From contig NC_087064.1 in NCBI RefSeq assembly GCF_963678635.1, positions 65,217,548-65,281,547 of the forward strand: a stretch of DNA of 64,000 nt. Direction: 5' to 3'. Positions within the stretch are counted from its first letter, which is position 1; each line of letters begins with the position of its first letter. The notes under the pieces are model-generated. The model was not told the DNA's origin and searched no databases. It saw nothing but the letters and a program-made list of their open reading frames with translations. This document shows, one piece after another, positions 33,885 to 43,844 of this stretch. The translations under genes and the position numbers were made by a program. This stretch comes from Symsagittifera roscoffensis (Eukaryota > Xenacoelomorpha > Acoela > Convolutidae).

Positions 33885-34695
33885 TTTCCCCGAAGTTGCT
33901 GTCTCCAAGTGGACCGGCGTGCACCAGGCTCCTTATTAGGGTTCTGGAAAGCAACCGCACCAAAACTTTTAAATTTCGTCCACATGTTCGGTCGGGGTCC
34001 CGAAATTTTTTTTTCGTAATGCTTGAACAAGGGCAACAGGTGGATTTTTCGAGATCTCGCGAAGTTGTTTTCTCCTAGTGGACCAGCTGCCAGCAAGCTC
34101 CTTATTAGGGTTCTGGAGATCAATCGCACCAAATTTTTCAAAATTCGTCCACATGTTTGGTGGGGGTCCCGAAATTTTTTTATTCGTAATGCTTAAACAT
34201 GGGCAACAGGTGGATTTTTCGAGATCTCGCGAAGTTGTTTTCTCCTAGTGGACCAGCTTCCAGCAGGCTCCTTATTAGGGTTCTGGAGATCAATCGCACC
34301 AAAATTTTCAAAATTCGTCCACATGTTTGGTGGGGGTCCCGAAAATTTTTTATTCGTAATGCTTAAACATGGGCAACAGGTGGATTTTTCGAGATCTCGC
34401 GAAGTTGTTTTCTCCTAGTGGACCAGCTTCCAGCAGGCTCCTTATTAGTGTTCTGGAGATCAATCGCACCAAAATTTTTAAAATTCGTCCACATGTTTAT
34501 TGGGGGTCCCGAAAATTTTTTATTCGTTATGCTTAAACATGGGCAACAGGTGGATTTTTCGAGATCTCGCGAAGTTGTTTTCTCCTAGTGGACCAGCTTC
34601 CAGCAGGCTCCTTATTAGGATTCTGGAGATCAATCGCACCAAAATTTTCAAAATTCGTCCACCTGTTTGGTGGGGGTCCCGAAAATTGATGGTGG
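33885..34695. repeat. 170-bp tandem repeat, five copies
   Basis: The phrase GGCTCCTTATTAGGGTTCTG lies with its CCTTATT core at 33931, 34100, 34270, 34440 and 34610, a period of 169-170 bases. Each unit also has GGTGGGGGTCCCGAAA and GATTTTTCGAGATCTCGCGA. The first unit is the most divergent. 170 is not a multiple of three, so the overlapping open frames here are not coding. Confidence 0.9.
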
Positions 34696-34698
34696 TGA

Positions 34699-34977
34699 TT
34701 GAAAGGGCAGGATGGAACCATCGCACTTCGACCGGTGCTCTCAGTAGCAGCATCTGACAGGAAGGCCTTCCAAAAGGAGGGGTCCAAGCTTCGTGAGAAA
34801 TACATGGTACCGACACAAGCAGAACTGAATGCCTATCAAACGTCAGCCAACCGATCAAGACTAACTTCAGCCTGCTCCTCAATGGGGAACATCAGCAGAA
34901 CACAAGAATCACAGGTTGTCTTGAACGAAACGAGCTTTAACGAAAGAGGAAGAGAGGAGAGCTTAAGCCAAATCTGA
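34699..34977 (+). pseudogene. Second, oppositely oriented copy of the env tail
   Basis: The plus frame ends in REKYMVPTQAELNAYQ ... EESLSQI, the same tail that follows the env membrane span on the minus strand at 28247-28440. It belongs to the right arm of the inverted repeat. The sequence before it (SVAASDRKAFQKEG) differs from the env copy. Confidence 0.6.
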
Positions 34978-35087
34978 CCAGTTACTGGTATTCATTGAAC
35001 TCACATTCATAAATCACCCATAAGACTGACTACGTGGCTTCCATTAACTGTTATTTGAAAGTATAATATTGCTACTAAAAGATTTAA
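34700..35087 (+). repeat. Right arm of the long inverted repeat
   Basis: Inverse of 28133-28488 over about 350 bases, beginning GAAAGGGCAGGATGGAACC and ending GATTTAAATCCCACT next to the right LTR. The two arms flank almost all of the element's interior. Confidence 0.8.
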
Positions 35088-35105
35088 ATCCCACTCCTGT
35101 AACCA
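35088..35105 (-). other. Candidate primer-binding site of the nested element
   Basis: On the minus strand TGGTTACAGGAGTGGGAT directly abuts the LTR. Its complement ATCCCACTCCTGTAACCA has the form of a tRNA 3' end: T-stem CCCAC, acceptor strand TCCTGTA, discriminator A and CCA, preceded by a TTTAAAT loop. I cannot assign the tRNA species. The inverted-repeat partner near 28121 has a disrupted version, so part of the match could come from the repeat. Confidence 0.5.
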
Positions 35106-35551
35106 TGTTATATACCGTTACTGGCTATTGTCGTTTGTTCGTTGATTGAGAAATGACTATGTTTTGTATTCTAGAGTGATGAATTATCTATGTTGGATGT
35201 GCGGTCTAGGCTAGTGAATCTTCAACTCAGGGATGCGCTTTGTGATGTCAGTTTCAACCTTCCAAGGAACTGGCTTTCTGTTCAATTAAAAGTGAGTATT
35301 ACTAATTGAATTGTCTCTTTTTGGCGAGGTCCTGATTATAATGGCTCTCTCAATATTACTGAACTAATCATCAATTTATTGTTTACATTAAACAAAAATA
35401 ATTTAACACTTTCACATTGACATTTGGAATAGCAATTGAATATTTAATATGCTCCAATTATGGTAATTAGTTAAGAATGACTAATAAGGGCGAGTAGCAC
35501 TGGTCTTTAGTTAACAATGACTAACATAGGCGAGTATAGCACTACGTTACA
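35106..35551 (-). repeat. LTR of the nested element (5' LTR in env sense)
   Basis: Begins TGTTATATACCG and ends ACGTTACA (446 bases); mate of 27432-27876. ATTTT, the mutated target duplicate, follows at 35552-35556. Confidence 0.88.
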
Positions 35552-35556
35552 ATTTT

Positions 35557-35840
35557 AACCTAAGTCGTTTCATTTGAGAATCCTATTTGAGCCGAACCTG
35601 ATAGAACATAAACTGCTAAAAAAAAATCGGTTCAAAATTAGTTTGCAATTGAGTTTCTGTTAATTCAACTGCGTGAACTGAATATGATTTCATTGTGAAA
35701 ATCACAAATCACCATATCAGCGCATGATCAACCCCACTTTTTTGGCTGGATACGTTTGATATAGTCACAATATTTCGATCATATTTCTTGAATTTGAAAC
35801 CGATTCTGTTTTGTTTATCTTTAAGTTGAGCAGAATATGT
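35557..35840 (+). repeat. BEL 5' LTR, second piece
   Basis: Resumes at AACCTAAGTCGTTTCATTTG where 27431 broke off and runs to the primer site. It matches 41669-41960 and the LTR parts of the 2.83-kb array. Confidence 0.8.
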
Positions 35841-35858
35841 TGGTGCCGCGACTCGGGA
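35841..35858 (+). other. Primer-binding site of the BEL element, tRNA-His type
   Basis: TGGTGCCGCGACTCGGGA follows the LTR directly; see the array copies. Confidence 0.65.
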
Positions 35859-36235
35859 AACAACAGCCGAGGACCGACCCAGCGCCGTGGCGGAGAAACA
35901 CAAAGTCGACCCAAACCGATAGTCCCATTGGCCGAACGACCACATGACTGACAACAGCGAATCAGCCAAAATTAGCTGTACCGACCAATTGGCCGAACAA
36001 ATACCGAAGCTACCACATTGTTTGGTTTTCATAGAGCCCCGTGCAGTGAGTAACTTGAACTTCACAGTCCTTCCCAAGCTCACTACCCACCCGACGACTG
36101 AAAAACCGACAGCCCTTCTCGGCACCCAAAATTTTCTCAACACCCGAAATTTTGTGGATTTTTTTGGCTCTAATTTTAAAAAAGCATAAAACAAATACTT
36201 TAAAATAGAGTATTTGAGACGAGCTTAGTTCCATA

Positions 36236-37560
36236 AACCACTTGTGTAAACTCACCGAGTGTTAACATCCCTCATAGGTCAGATACAAGTGTCAGCTTGC
36301 CGAATCCAAAAGTAAATAGTACGTATGAGCCGCCCGAACAGCTACCTTTGACCAATTTTTACAACTACAACCCTTTGAGGCAGAGTCTCTTCATAAGTCT
36401 AATATTCGACAAGCTAAATGCCCATTCCTCAACAATTTTTTTCCTCAAATACTTCTGCTAATTTTCGGTACCAACCACTTTCACCCACTAACGTTGGTCG
36501 CCTCAATTCTTCAACAGTCACCTTCCCCCTAGCCCATACTATGTCACACAACCATCGAATGTTCAACCGTTCTTTAGCGGAAAAACAACTTTTTATGTCG
36601 GTAATCTTAATGCTGTAGACGATGCTGGCGTCTTAAAAAAATGAGTGTAACCAATCTGGGCCAATTACGTCTTCTGGCAGTAAACAAATCACTAATCAAG
36701 ATCTAGCTGAAATCTTGACACTAAGCCAGAAGGGTCCCTTGCCTGAGAGGAAATTGTCTTCTTTCGACGGAAGTTCATTGCAGTGGCCTGAAAGGTTTGG
36801 TCAGTTCAAAAGCGCAATCGATGCAAATGTTGATTCTAACTGACATTACTCAAAACCTTCGTTTCAGGCAAAGCGAATAATGCAAATGCCGAATTCGCAT
36901 ACAGTGGAACAATCTACAAGGACGCTTTGAAAACTGTGGAGAGGAAATTCGGACAGCTACAAACAATTTTCGAATGTCTCCCCTCTCAAAATGCACAATT
37001 CAGAAAGCATTATAAGCTTCACTTCCTGTATATCCAGTCTCGTCGCTGATTTAAAATCGTTAGGCTATGAGTATTACCTAAAGAGTACATCCGTTTTGAA
37101 TCAAATTACTTCAAAATTGCGTCCGAATATGAAAGAGTGGTGGTCGCTTCACTCTGTAAAGAGATGTTGGAGACAGCCAACCGTTTTTAATTTTAATGAC
37201 TGGTACCACGACAAGGCTGAGGCACATGAACTTATGCGTGTCAGTCAGAATAAGTCACGATCTGAGGAGACTTGAAAAACTGGTTTCCATAAACCACTCA
37301 AAAATTTTTGACGCTAATTCAAAAGTTGAAAAACCATTTTATGCTCCGTGCCTTCAGTGTATTTATGGGAAATACCCCAATCCAACGAGCTCAGTTCTTC
37401 GCGCAGAATAGGTTGTGTTTTGCTTGCTTGCAACCTGACCACATATTCCGGAAATGCTCTAAAGCCCGCAAATGCACTAAGTCTGGTTGTGAAAGCACCC
37501 ATAACGTGCTTGCTGCATGGTGCTGAGAAAGCGCAAGGCTTGGAAACTAGGAGGTTAAGA
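36236..37560 (+). pseudogene. BEL gag, decayed
   Basis: The leader jumps from about 36210 into sequence equal to the end of the array gag (ACTTGTGTAAACTCACCGAGT), so the N-terminal gag is deleted. Broken frames follow with LTLSQKGPLPERKLSSFDG and LQWPERFGQFKSAIDAN, the BEL capsid signature, and KTVERKFGQLQ. Zinc knuckles CFACLQPDHIFRKC and C..GCESTH lie at about 37414-37510. Several stops and frameshifts interrupt it. Confidence 0.75.
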
Positions 37561-37639
37561 TTAGTAATAAAACAAGCCATTCAAGTTCAAAAAATACCGC
37601 CCCCCTGAACCGGAATAAACCGCAAACTTAGTCATCGAA

Positions 37640-38490
37640 CGTAGCCGGATCGCCTTCTCACAAGAAACTTACAGGACTCCTTGCTGTGCTTCGATTGGAA
37701 ATAGGTTCAAGCACAGACGTGAACATTGCTCTTGTAACGTGCGATTCCTGTTTTATCCGCTCATGGGTCTCGGCAGGACTTGCACAGCGTTTAAATTTAA
37801 TTGGGCAAAAGCTAGATATTCTGGTAAACGGCTTCAATTCGACGAAATCCGTTCCCATGCAACAAGTCGAAATGAACGAGCTTCAAAATTGCGTCCGAAT
37901 ATGAAAGAGTGGTGGTCTCTTCACTCTGTAAAGAGATGTTGGAGACAGCCAACCGTTTTCGATTTTAATGACTGGTTCCGCGACAAGGCTGAGACACACC
38001 AACTTATGCGTGCCAGTCAAAATAAGTCACGATCTGAGTAGACTTGAAAAACTGGTTTCCATAAACCACTCACAAAAGTTTCTGCCCCTGCTTCAAAAGT
38101 TGAAAAACCATTTTATGCTCCGTGCCTTCAGTGTGTTTAAGGAAAATACAAACCCAACGAGCTCGGTTGTGAAAGCACCCATAATGTGCTTGTTGCTTGA
38201 TGCTGAGAAAGTTTTCAGCGCAAGGCTTGGAAACAAGGAGGTTAACATTAGCAATGACACAAGCCATTCAAGTTCAAACAATACCGCCCCGCCGAACCGG
38301 AATAAACCGCAAACTTCGTCAACGGACGTAGCCGGATCGCCGTCTAACAAGAAATTTATAGGACTACTTCCTGTGCTTCGATTGGAAATAGGTTCAAGCA
38401 CAGACGTGACCACTGCTCTTGTAACGTGCGATTCCTGTTGTATCCACTCATGGGTCTCGGCAGGCCTTGCACAGCGTTTAAATTGAATTG
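37640..38490 (+). pseudogene. BEL protease region, twice because of a roughly 780-bp tandem duplication
   Basis: VLRLEIGSSTDVNIALVTCD and the following SWVSAGLAQRLNL correspond to the aspartic protease region and lie at about 37685 and again at about 38370. The duplicated block also includes the gag segment LRPNMKEWWSLHSVKRCWRQ (37105-37260 and 37885-38040). The catalytic D-S/T-G box reads CDSC, so the enzyme is inactive. Confidence 0.65.
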
Positions 38491-38589
38491 GGCAAAAGCG
38501 TTGATGTTCCGTGACCATTGATGTTCCAATCCTGCAATACATGTTTCCACATGTGATTTCAATTAAAACTTTTGTCTACAACTACTCCG

Positions 38590-39310
38590 AGATTGAGATG
38601 ATATTGGGAGAGAGGTAGAGAAAGACTTAAGCCTGAAAACTCCTCACGCATCAGATATCCGAGTTGACGTAGAGAAGGTATACTTAGTCCCCGTTAGCCC
38701 ACACGACTCAAAAAACTGCTCGGACCGAAAACTGTACGTTCCCCAACACCCAGTTTTGCGCGTTTTGAACAGTGCTTCCAAGTTTCAAGGCAAATCACTC
38801 AGTGACTTCCTTCTTCTCGGACCAGATCTGCTGCAGAACCTGTTAACCATTTTCATGCGCTTCAGAGAGCACAAATACGCAGTTTCCGCGGATATCGAAG
38901 GCATGTTTATGCATGTCGGGTTACAAGAAAGAGATCAACGTTCCTTGCGTTTTTTGTAGCGGGAGGATCCCCCATCAGACGTGAGTATATTTCAATATAC
39001 AAGGCATATATTTGGAGCGAAAGATTCTCCGACATGTGTTATCTATGCTCTTCGACGAACAGCCGTCGACAACCAAGATCGTTATCCCGATGACGCTTAC
39101 ATCGTGCTAACAATTTTTACATGAATGACTACCTTGGGTCTGTGAAAAATCCGGAAACTGCTTTAACGTTAAATCGCAGTTTAGTTGAACTGTTTAAGTT
39201 GGGTGGTTTTAATCTTACAAAATGTATTAGCAACGTTACCAATTTGTCCTTGAACCTACATCCCCTAAAACCAGCGCTAACAACAGTAAGGAAATTCTTA
39301 CCGCTGTGAT
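38590..39310 (+). pseudogene. BEL reverse transcriptase, broken
   Basis: HPVLRVLNSASKFQGKSLSD, LLGPDLLQNL and AVSADIEGMFMHVGLQERDQ match BEL/Pao reverse transcriptase, followed after a stop by HIFGAKDSPTC. The catalytic YMDD box is replaced by a stop and MNDY (39119-39132), then LGGFNLTKCISNV. Enzymatically dead. Confidence 0.8.
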
Positions 39311-40355
39311 TAATCCGCAAAACGCATCGCATGTTTTCGGTCTCAAATGGGGACCACGTCACCGATACGTTGGTTGTGAGCAGAGGCGTAAACCGCAAAC
39401 TCAAAGACTCACAGCGATCGGTTCTTAGTTTTGTGCCCTCCGTGTTCGATCCCATAGGTCTCCTATACCGTACGCGCACAATTGCTACTGAAAGATATCT
39501 GGCCATTGAGTGGTCAACAGTGGGACGGCTCACTGCCAAATGAGTTGTGACGCAGATTCACTGAATGGCACTCCGGCTAGCCAATTTCGGAGCAGCTCAC
39601 AATACCTCGTTGCTATTTTGACTTTCCAGTAGATAAAGTTGAACTGCATATGTTCGGTGATAAGCTCATTGGACGTTTTCTGTTCTGTATCATTCCTTCG
39701 CGCTCAGAAAAACGCCTTATCCAATTGCCCACTAGCTACTTTTCTGAAGACTATTGAGAAAGCTCTGACGCTGAGTATTTACAAAGTGTTCATGTGGACA
39801 GACAGCACTATCAGTACTTCAGTGGTTGAACTCGACAACCAAACAGCCCGTGTCTGTAGCCAATCGAGTAGCCGAGATTCTGGAGTCATCATCAATTGAC
39901 CAATGGTTCCACGTTTTGAGTTGAGACAACCCCGCTGACACTGAAACTAGTGGTATTACTGCTGAATTCCTCAAGCGAAGCAGTTGGGTCAACGGCCCTT
40001 CCTTTTTGAAAACTTCTGATTGGCTTTTCAATCCAAATAGGGAACTTACTAAGAGAGTTCGCCTGGATGGTCCGGTCTACGACCTGAATGAGGGTTTAGA
40101 GGTCTCTTCAAATTTTCCGTTCACTGCAGTTTCGACTGACTTTGCCACCCCTTGGGAAGAGTATAGCTCGTTCTCCAAAAAAAAGAGTAGTGGCATATAT
40201 GTTGAGACTCTCACCTTAGCATAGACATTTCAGATCGCCAGATAAGGCCATAATTGATCCAGCAGAACTTGTCATTGCACAGGAAAAACTTTTGCAACTT
40301 TCGCAGTTAAAGTCAATCCCAGCTGAATGTAAGCAATTATCAGCTGGACAAACAT
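39311..40355 (+). pseudogene. BEL RNase H and linker region, strongly decayed
   Basis: VLSFVPSVFDPIGLLYRTRT (39418-39480) is the BEL block after the reverse transcriptase ('VFDPLGLLAP'), and MWTDSTISTS (39793-39822) is an RNase H-like 'WTDS' motif. Frames change several times and no continuous protein remains. Confidence 0.6.
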
Positions 40356-41560
40356 GTGAAAACATCTAGCCGTGTATCATCGTATTCGCCTTTTCTCGGA
40401 TCGAACGGTTTGGTTAGATCTAACGGCCGTATCCAACGTCTCTCCGCAACCGCGTTCGGAACTCGCCATCCAATTATTTTGGATAGCCGCCATCACTTAC
40501 TCCGATTGTTTCTCAGGTTTTATCACATTGAGCACGAACATCAGTACGTCGACTACCTCCGTTCCGTCATTCATCAGCAATTTGTAGTATTACGCTTGAG
40601 ATCTGCACTAAGAGCTATTGAACCACATTGCGTATGTTGCAGAAAGCGAAAAGCGTTACTCCAATGATATCTGACCTTCTTGTGGAGTGTCTAGGTTACA
40701 GCCAGCCACCATTCTCGAACTGCGGCGTCGACGTTTTTGGACCATTTCATGTAACCATTCATCATCTTCCGAGAAATGCTGGGGTTTTCTATTCACTTGC
40801 TTAACGGCACGCGGAATTCACATAGAGTTGGTTTCATCTATGGACACAAGTTCAAGTGTGATGGCTATCGAGCGCTTTATTTCTAGGCGAGGAACACCCT
40901 CGATAATTTGATCGGACAATGGAATGAACTTTGTAGGAGCCGAAAAAGAGCATCTTGTGTGCATCAAAAAGTGGAACGCAGAAGCTCCACTATCGCTCGT
41001 ACACAAAGGCATTAAGTAGAAGTATAATCCACTTACTACACCACATCAAGGTGGAGCATGGGAGCGAATGGTGCGCAGTTGTAAGCGCGTGTTTTATGCA
41101 ATCTTAGGGTCAAGAAAATTGACTGACGAGAATTTGAACACAATCATGCGCCTAGTTGAACGTTCACTTAACGCCCGTCCGCTCACTCCTGTTTCTGACG
41201 ACCCAGATAGTCTGGAGGCTTTGACGCCGAATCATTTCCTTTTAGGTCAGCACAGTCTAACGTTTCCGTCTTTAAGGTCGGGTGAAAACTATTCTCACTC
41301 TAAACGCTATGCCCGTGCGCAGTCGTACGCAAACGCAATTTGACAGCGATGGTTAAGTGGGTACGTCCCCACACTCAATAAGAGAATTAAGTGGCATGCT
41401 CCTGCCGAAGTTTCTTTGAAAACGGGAGATTTTGTGTGGTTAGTTGAATCGACTAGCCCTAGGGGCCACTACCTACTAGCACGCATAATGTCGCTAAACT
41501 ACGGGAAAGACAACACCGCCCGTTCCGCAAACCTTAGGACCGTCTCCTGAAACTACACTC
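40356..41560 (+). pseudogene. BEL integrase, broken
   Basis: LSATAFGTRHPIILDSRHHL and the H..H/C..C region (HEHQYVDYLR, CVCCRKRKA) form the zinc-binding part. KCWGFLFTCLTARGIHIELV and SMDTSSSVMAIERFISRRGT belong to the catalytic core. RLVERSLNARPLTPVSDD and LTPNHFLLGQ close it. Stops and frameshifts separate the pieces. Confidence 0.8.
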
Positions 41561-41595
41561 GGCCGCTCAGTAAGCTCGTTCCAGTTGTCGCTCCT

Positions 41596-41963
41596 TCGTC
41601 TCTTCGTCAAAACCAGCTATATAGCCTAGCGCATACATAGTGCGTTACGGGTTCAAGTTCGGCGTGAGTTCAATTCTCACCTAAGTGGTTTCATTTGAGA
41701 ATCCTATTTGAGCCGAACCTGATAGAACATAAAATGCTAATATTTTAATCGGTTCAAAATTGGTTTGCGATTGAGTTTCTGTTAATTCATCTGCGTGAAC
41801 TGAATATGATTTCCTTGTAAAAATCACATATCACTATATCAGCGCATGATCATCCCCACTTTTTGGCTTGATATATTTAAGGTAGTCACAAAATTACGAT
41901 CATAATTCGTGATTTTAAAACCGATTCTCTTTTGTTTTTACTTTAAAAATTGAGCAGAATAAC
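41596..41963 (+). repeat. BEL 3' LTR
   Basis: Matches the split 5' LTR from GTCAAAACCAGCTATATAGC (41606) to TGAGCAGAATAACA, with clearly more substitutions than the array copies have among themselves. Confidence 0.8.
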
Positions 41964-42064
41964 AGTTATGTTAACATTTTCTTTTTAAATTTAACCAACC
42001 AGAGGCCTAGCCCGAAGGGCAATTATTTAAGTTTAACTAAGCTATGGCTATCTTACAAAAGCTC

Positions 42065-42155
42065 ACACTGCGAATTGCAGCGCATGTGCAATTTGAACCC
42101 GCAATCATATGATTTCTGGGCACAATCACTACCGATGCGCCACAACGCCCTAATT
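42065..42155 (-). mobile_element. tRNA-like SINE head
   Basis: The minus strand carries GTGGCGCATCGGTAGTG (A-box-like) and GCGGGTTCAAATTGC (B-box GGTTCAAAT). It does not fold into a complete tRNA by eye, so a SINE or tRNA relic is more likely than a gene. Confidence 0.45.
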
Positions 42156-42770
42156 CAATTAGCCGATAACAATTTACCCGACTCGCTTCATTGTATGTCT
42201 TTTTTCATTTAGAGACCTACCCAATGTAGTAAAACTCGCAATACATTGGCGCGACTCCTAACGTCACTGTTTTTAAGCCCAATATTGTACTCAAGCGTAC
42301 GGTAGAAAACAGATAAAATTGTCGGATGTTTGCCCCAAGAAAGCTACTTTTGGTTCGAGAACTTCCAAGGGAGATGGCAACTGCAAAAAAGACAGTATGG
42401 GCTATAATTTTGCAAGATACGGGAAGAAAAAAAAACTTTTTTGATGTCTACTTCAGGATGTTTTACAATATAGCACCCGCCCAATTATATAAACTAAAAA
42501 TCAGTTTTCTCAATTTTGAGGAATAATTTAGAATAATCTTTTCTCAAAATTAATTTTAATAAATTATCTTAATTTAACTGTTCCATCTCTTAAAATCAAT
42601 TGCTCAATTTTGTTTCACTGCCGGGATCTCCACGTTAAATTGACAAGCTGTCTAACCGACCACCTGAAATGAACTGATCATCTTACCAACCACCTAAAAT
42701 GGACTAGTCGTCGTACCCATCTGCATAATGAAGAAAATGATCGAAAGATGAAAAGGATGGGAAGAAATTG
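42156..42770. other. Non-coding, nothing recognised
   Basis: A short frame (42326-42526) has no domain. Confidence 0.4.
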
Positions 42771-43020
42771 ATAAAAGAAATGGGGGGGATCTAGGATTTT
42801 CTCGAGGGGGACACTGTTGAAAAAATATTTTACAAATTTTGATCGCCTTTTTTTCAGGTCGACCAAATTGATTTTACGACCTTCCCAGAAACCATTAAGG
42901 ACTATTCTGACAAATTTCTGCGCCGCAGGCAGCATTTACAAAAAAAACAGGTCAAAAGGCCATTTTGGAGACTTTAGGAAGACTTCGATCGAAAAATCGC
43001 GCACTCCCTTTTAAAAGTTA
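42771..43020. repeat. Relic of the GGATCTAGGA element family
   Basis: GGGGGGGATCTAGGATTTTC (42782-42801) matches the ends of the elements at 2395-2533 and 63294-63510. The other end is not clear. Confidence 0.35.
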
Positions 43021-43760
43021 AATATAGTCTTGACTTATTAATTATAGTCAAAAACCCCTTAGAAAATTGTTAGGGTCAGTCGACCGAGACTGGATGTCGT
43101 AAAATAGTACTGAAGGGGAGACCCTTTGGGTGGTGACGGAGTCGAGTCCCGGCAAATGAATCATCTAAAAAGGTTTTTTATGTAGTATTCATTTATAATT
43201 TTGTAACTTTACAGCTTATTCATGAATCAAAAATTGAGTTGCGAAATATGTTATTGCAAATAATCAGCAAAAAATTGTCTTCTCAAGGATCTTGACTTGA
43301 AAAACTGGACTAGAATGGATTTTAGGTTAAACAAAGAATCAGTCATGGAGAAAAAAATGGATTATAATCGATTATAAGGGATTTTTATAGTTCAAAAATA
43401 TTCTATTATAATTGCTTTAAAATCCATTACGTGGTCTAAAATTTCCACGATTATGACTTATCTAGACAACAATTTGGTCAACAAAAATACTTCACAATCG
43501 ATTTTCACCATTGCCATATTCCTCACTTTTATGTTCCTAAATTGAGTTTGTACCTTTTTTTAACTCTTCAATAAAAACGCCAACTTTTATCAAGTTTGGA
43601 TAAATGACACTGTTTAGTTATGACACTGAGAATGTTTAGAGCCTACTTTACATCTAATGTGGGTTTGTATTAAGCAGTTTTCGTGTATTTTTGGTTAATT
43701 TTTTTACAGAAACAAAAAACTTTCCGAAACTTTTGTCAATTTTTTCTTCAGCTTTCTAGT
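43021..43760. other. Non-coding, nothing firm
   Basis: A weak tRNA-like stretch (GGAGTCGAGTCCCGGC, about 43140) may be a SINE relic. No coding frame was seen. Confidence 0.35.
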
Positions 43761-43830
43761 GCAATCAAAAAACGACGTAGGTAAGATCCATGCTTGCAAT
43801 CAAAAAACGACGTAGGTAAGATCCATGCTT
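43761..43830. repeat. Perfect 35-bp tandem duplication
   Basis: GCAATCAAAAAACGACGTAG..ATCCATGCTT occurs at 43761-43795 and immediately again at 43796-43830 without change, so it is recent. Confidence 0.9.
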
Positions 43831-43844
43831 TGATGGAAACAAAT

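Larger units (their letters stand above)
27432..35551 (-). mobile_element. Nested LTR element with env-like gene, JmjC-like gene and no recognisable gag/pol
   Basis: Two direct LTRs (27432-27876 and 35106-35551), TG..CA ends, a 5-base target duplication and a primer-site candidate next to the right LTR define an element of 8120 bases, read on the minus strand. Inside, on the minus strand, lie an env-like pseudogene (28247-30508) and an unknown frame (30527-30919). On the plus strand lie a possible sushi-like/transmembrane gene (31527-32535) and a two-exon JmjC-like gene (32858-33685). Five 170-base repeats and an inverted repeat complete it. I found no protease, reverse transcriptase, RNase H or integrase, so it is non-autonomous or internally replaced, and its superfamily cannot be assigned. 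Confidence 0.85.
27362..41963 (+). mobile_element. Decayed BEL/Pao LTR retrotransposon, split by a nested LTR element
   Basis: Without the 8.1-kb insert the element is about 6.5 kb: LTR of about 360 bases, His-type primer site, gag with zinc knuckles, protease, reverse transcriptase and integrase in BEL order, then the second LTR (41596-41963). The diagnostic BEL/Pao phrases are SADIEGMFMHVGL (reverse transcriptase) and RLVERSLNARPLTP..LTPNHFLLGQ (integrase end). All coding parts are broken by stops and frameshifts, and gag has lost its N-terminal part and gained an internal duplication. Confidence 0.88.

Noticed and set aside
33551-34141. A 196-codon minus frame through the 170-bp repeats
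   Set aside because: The repeat period is not a multiple of three, so the frame changes from unit to unit; it is open by chance.
27432-35551. Polinton/Maverick-like DNA virus element because of the long inverted repeats
   Set aside because: The outer ends are direct LTRs with a 5-base target duplication, the inverted repeats are internal, and no DNA polymerase B, ATPase or capsid gene is seen.
43085-43165. tRNA gene near 43.1 kb
   Set aside because: A GGAGTCGAGTCCC B-box-like element is present, but no cloverleaf or A-box can be formed; at most a SINE relic.
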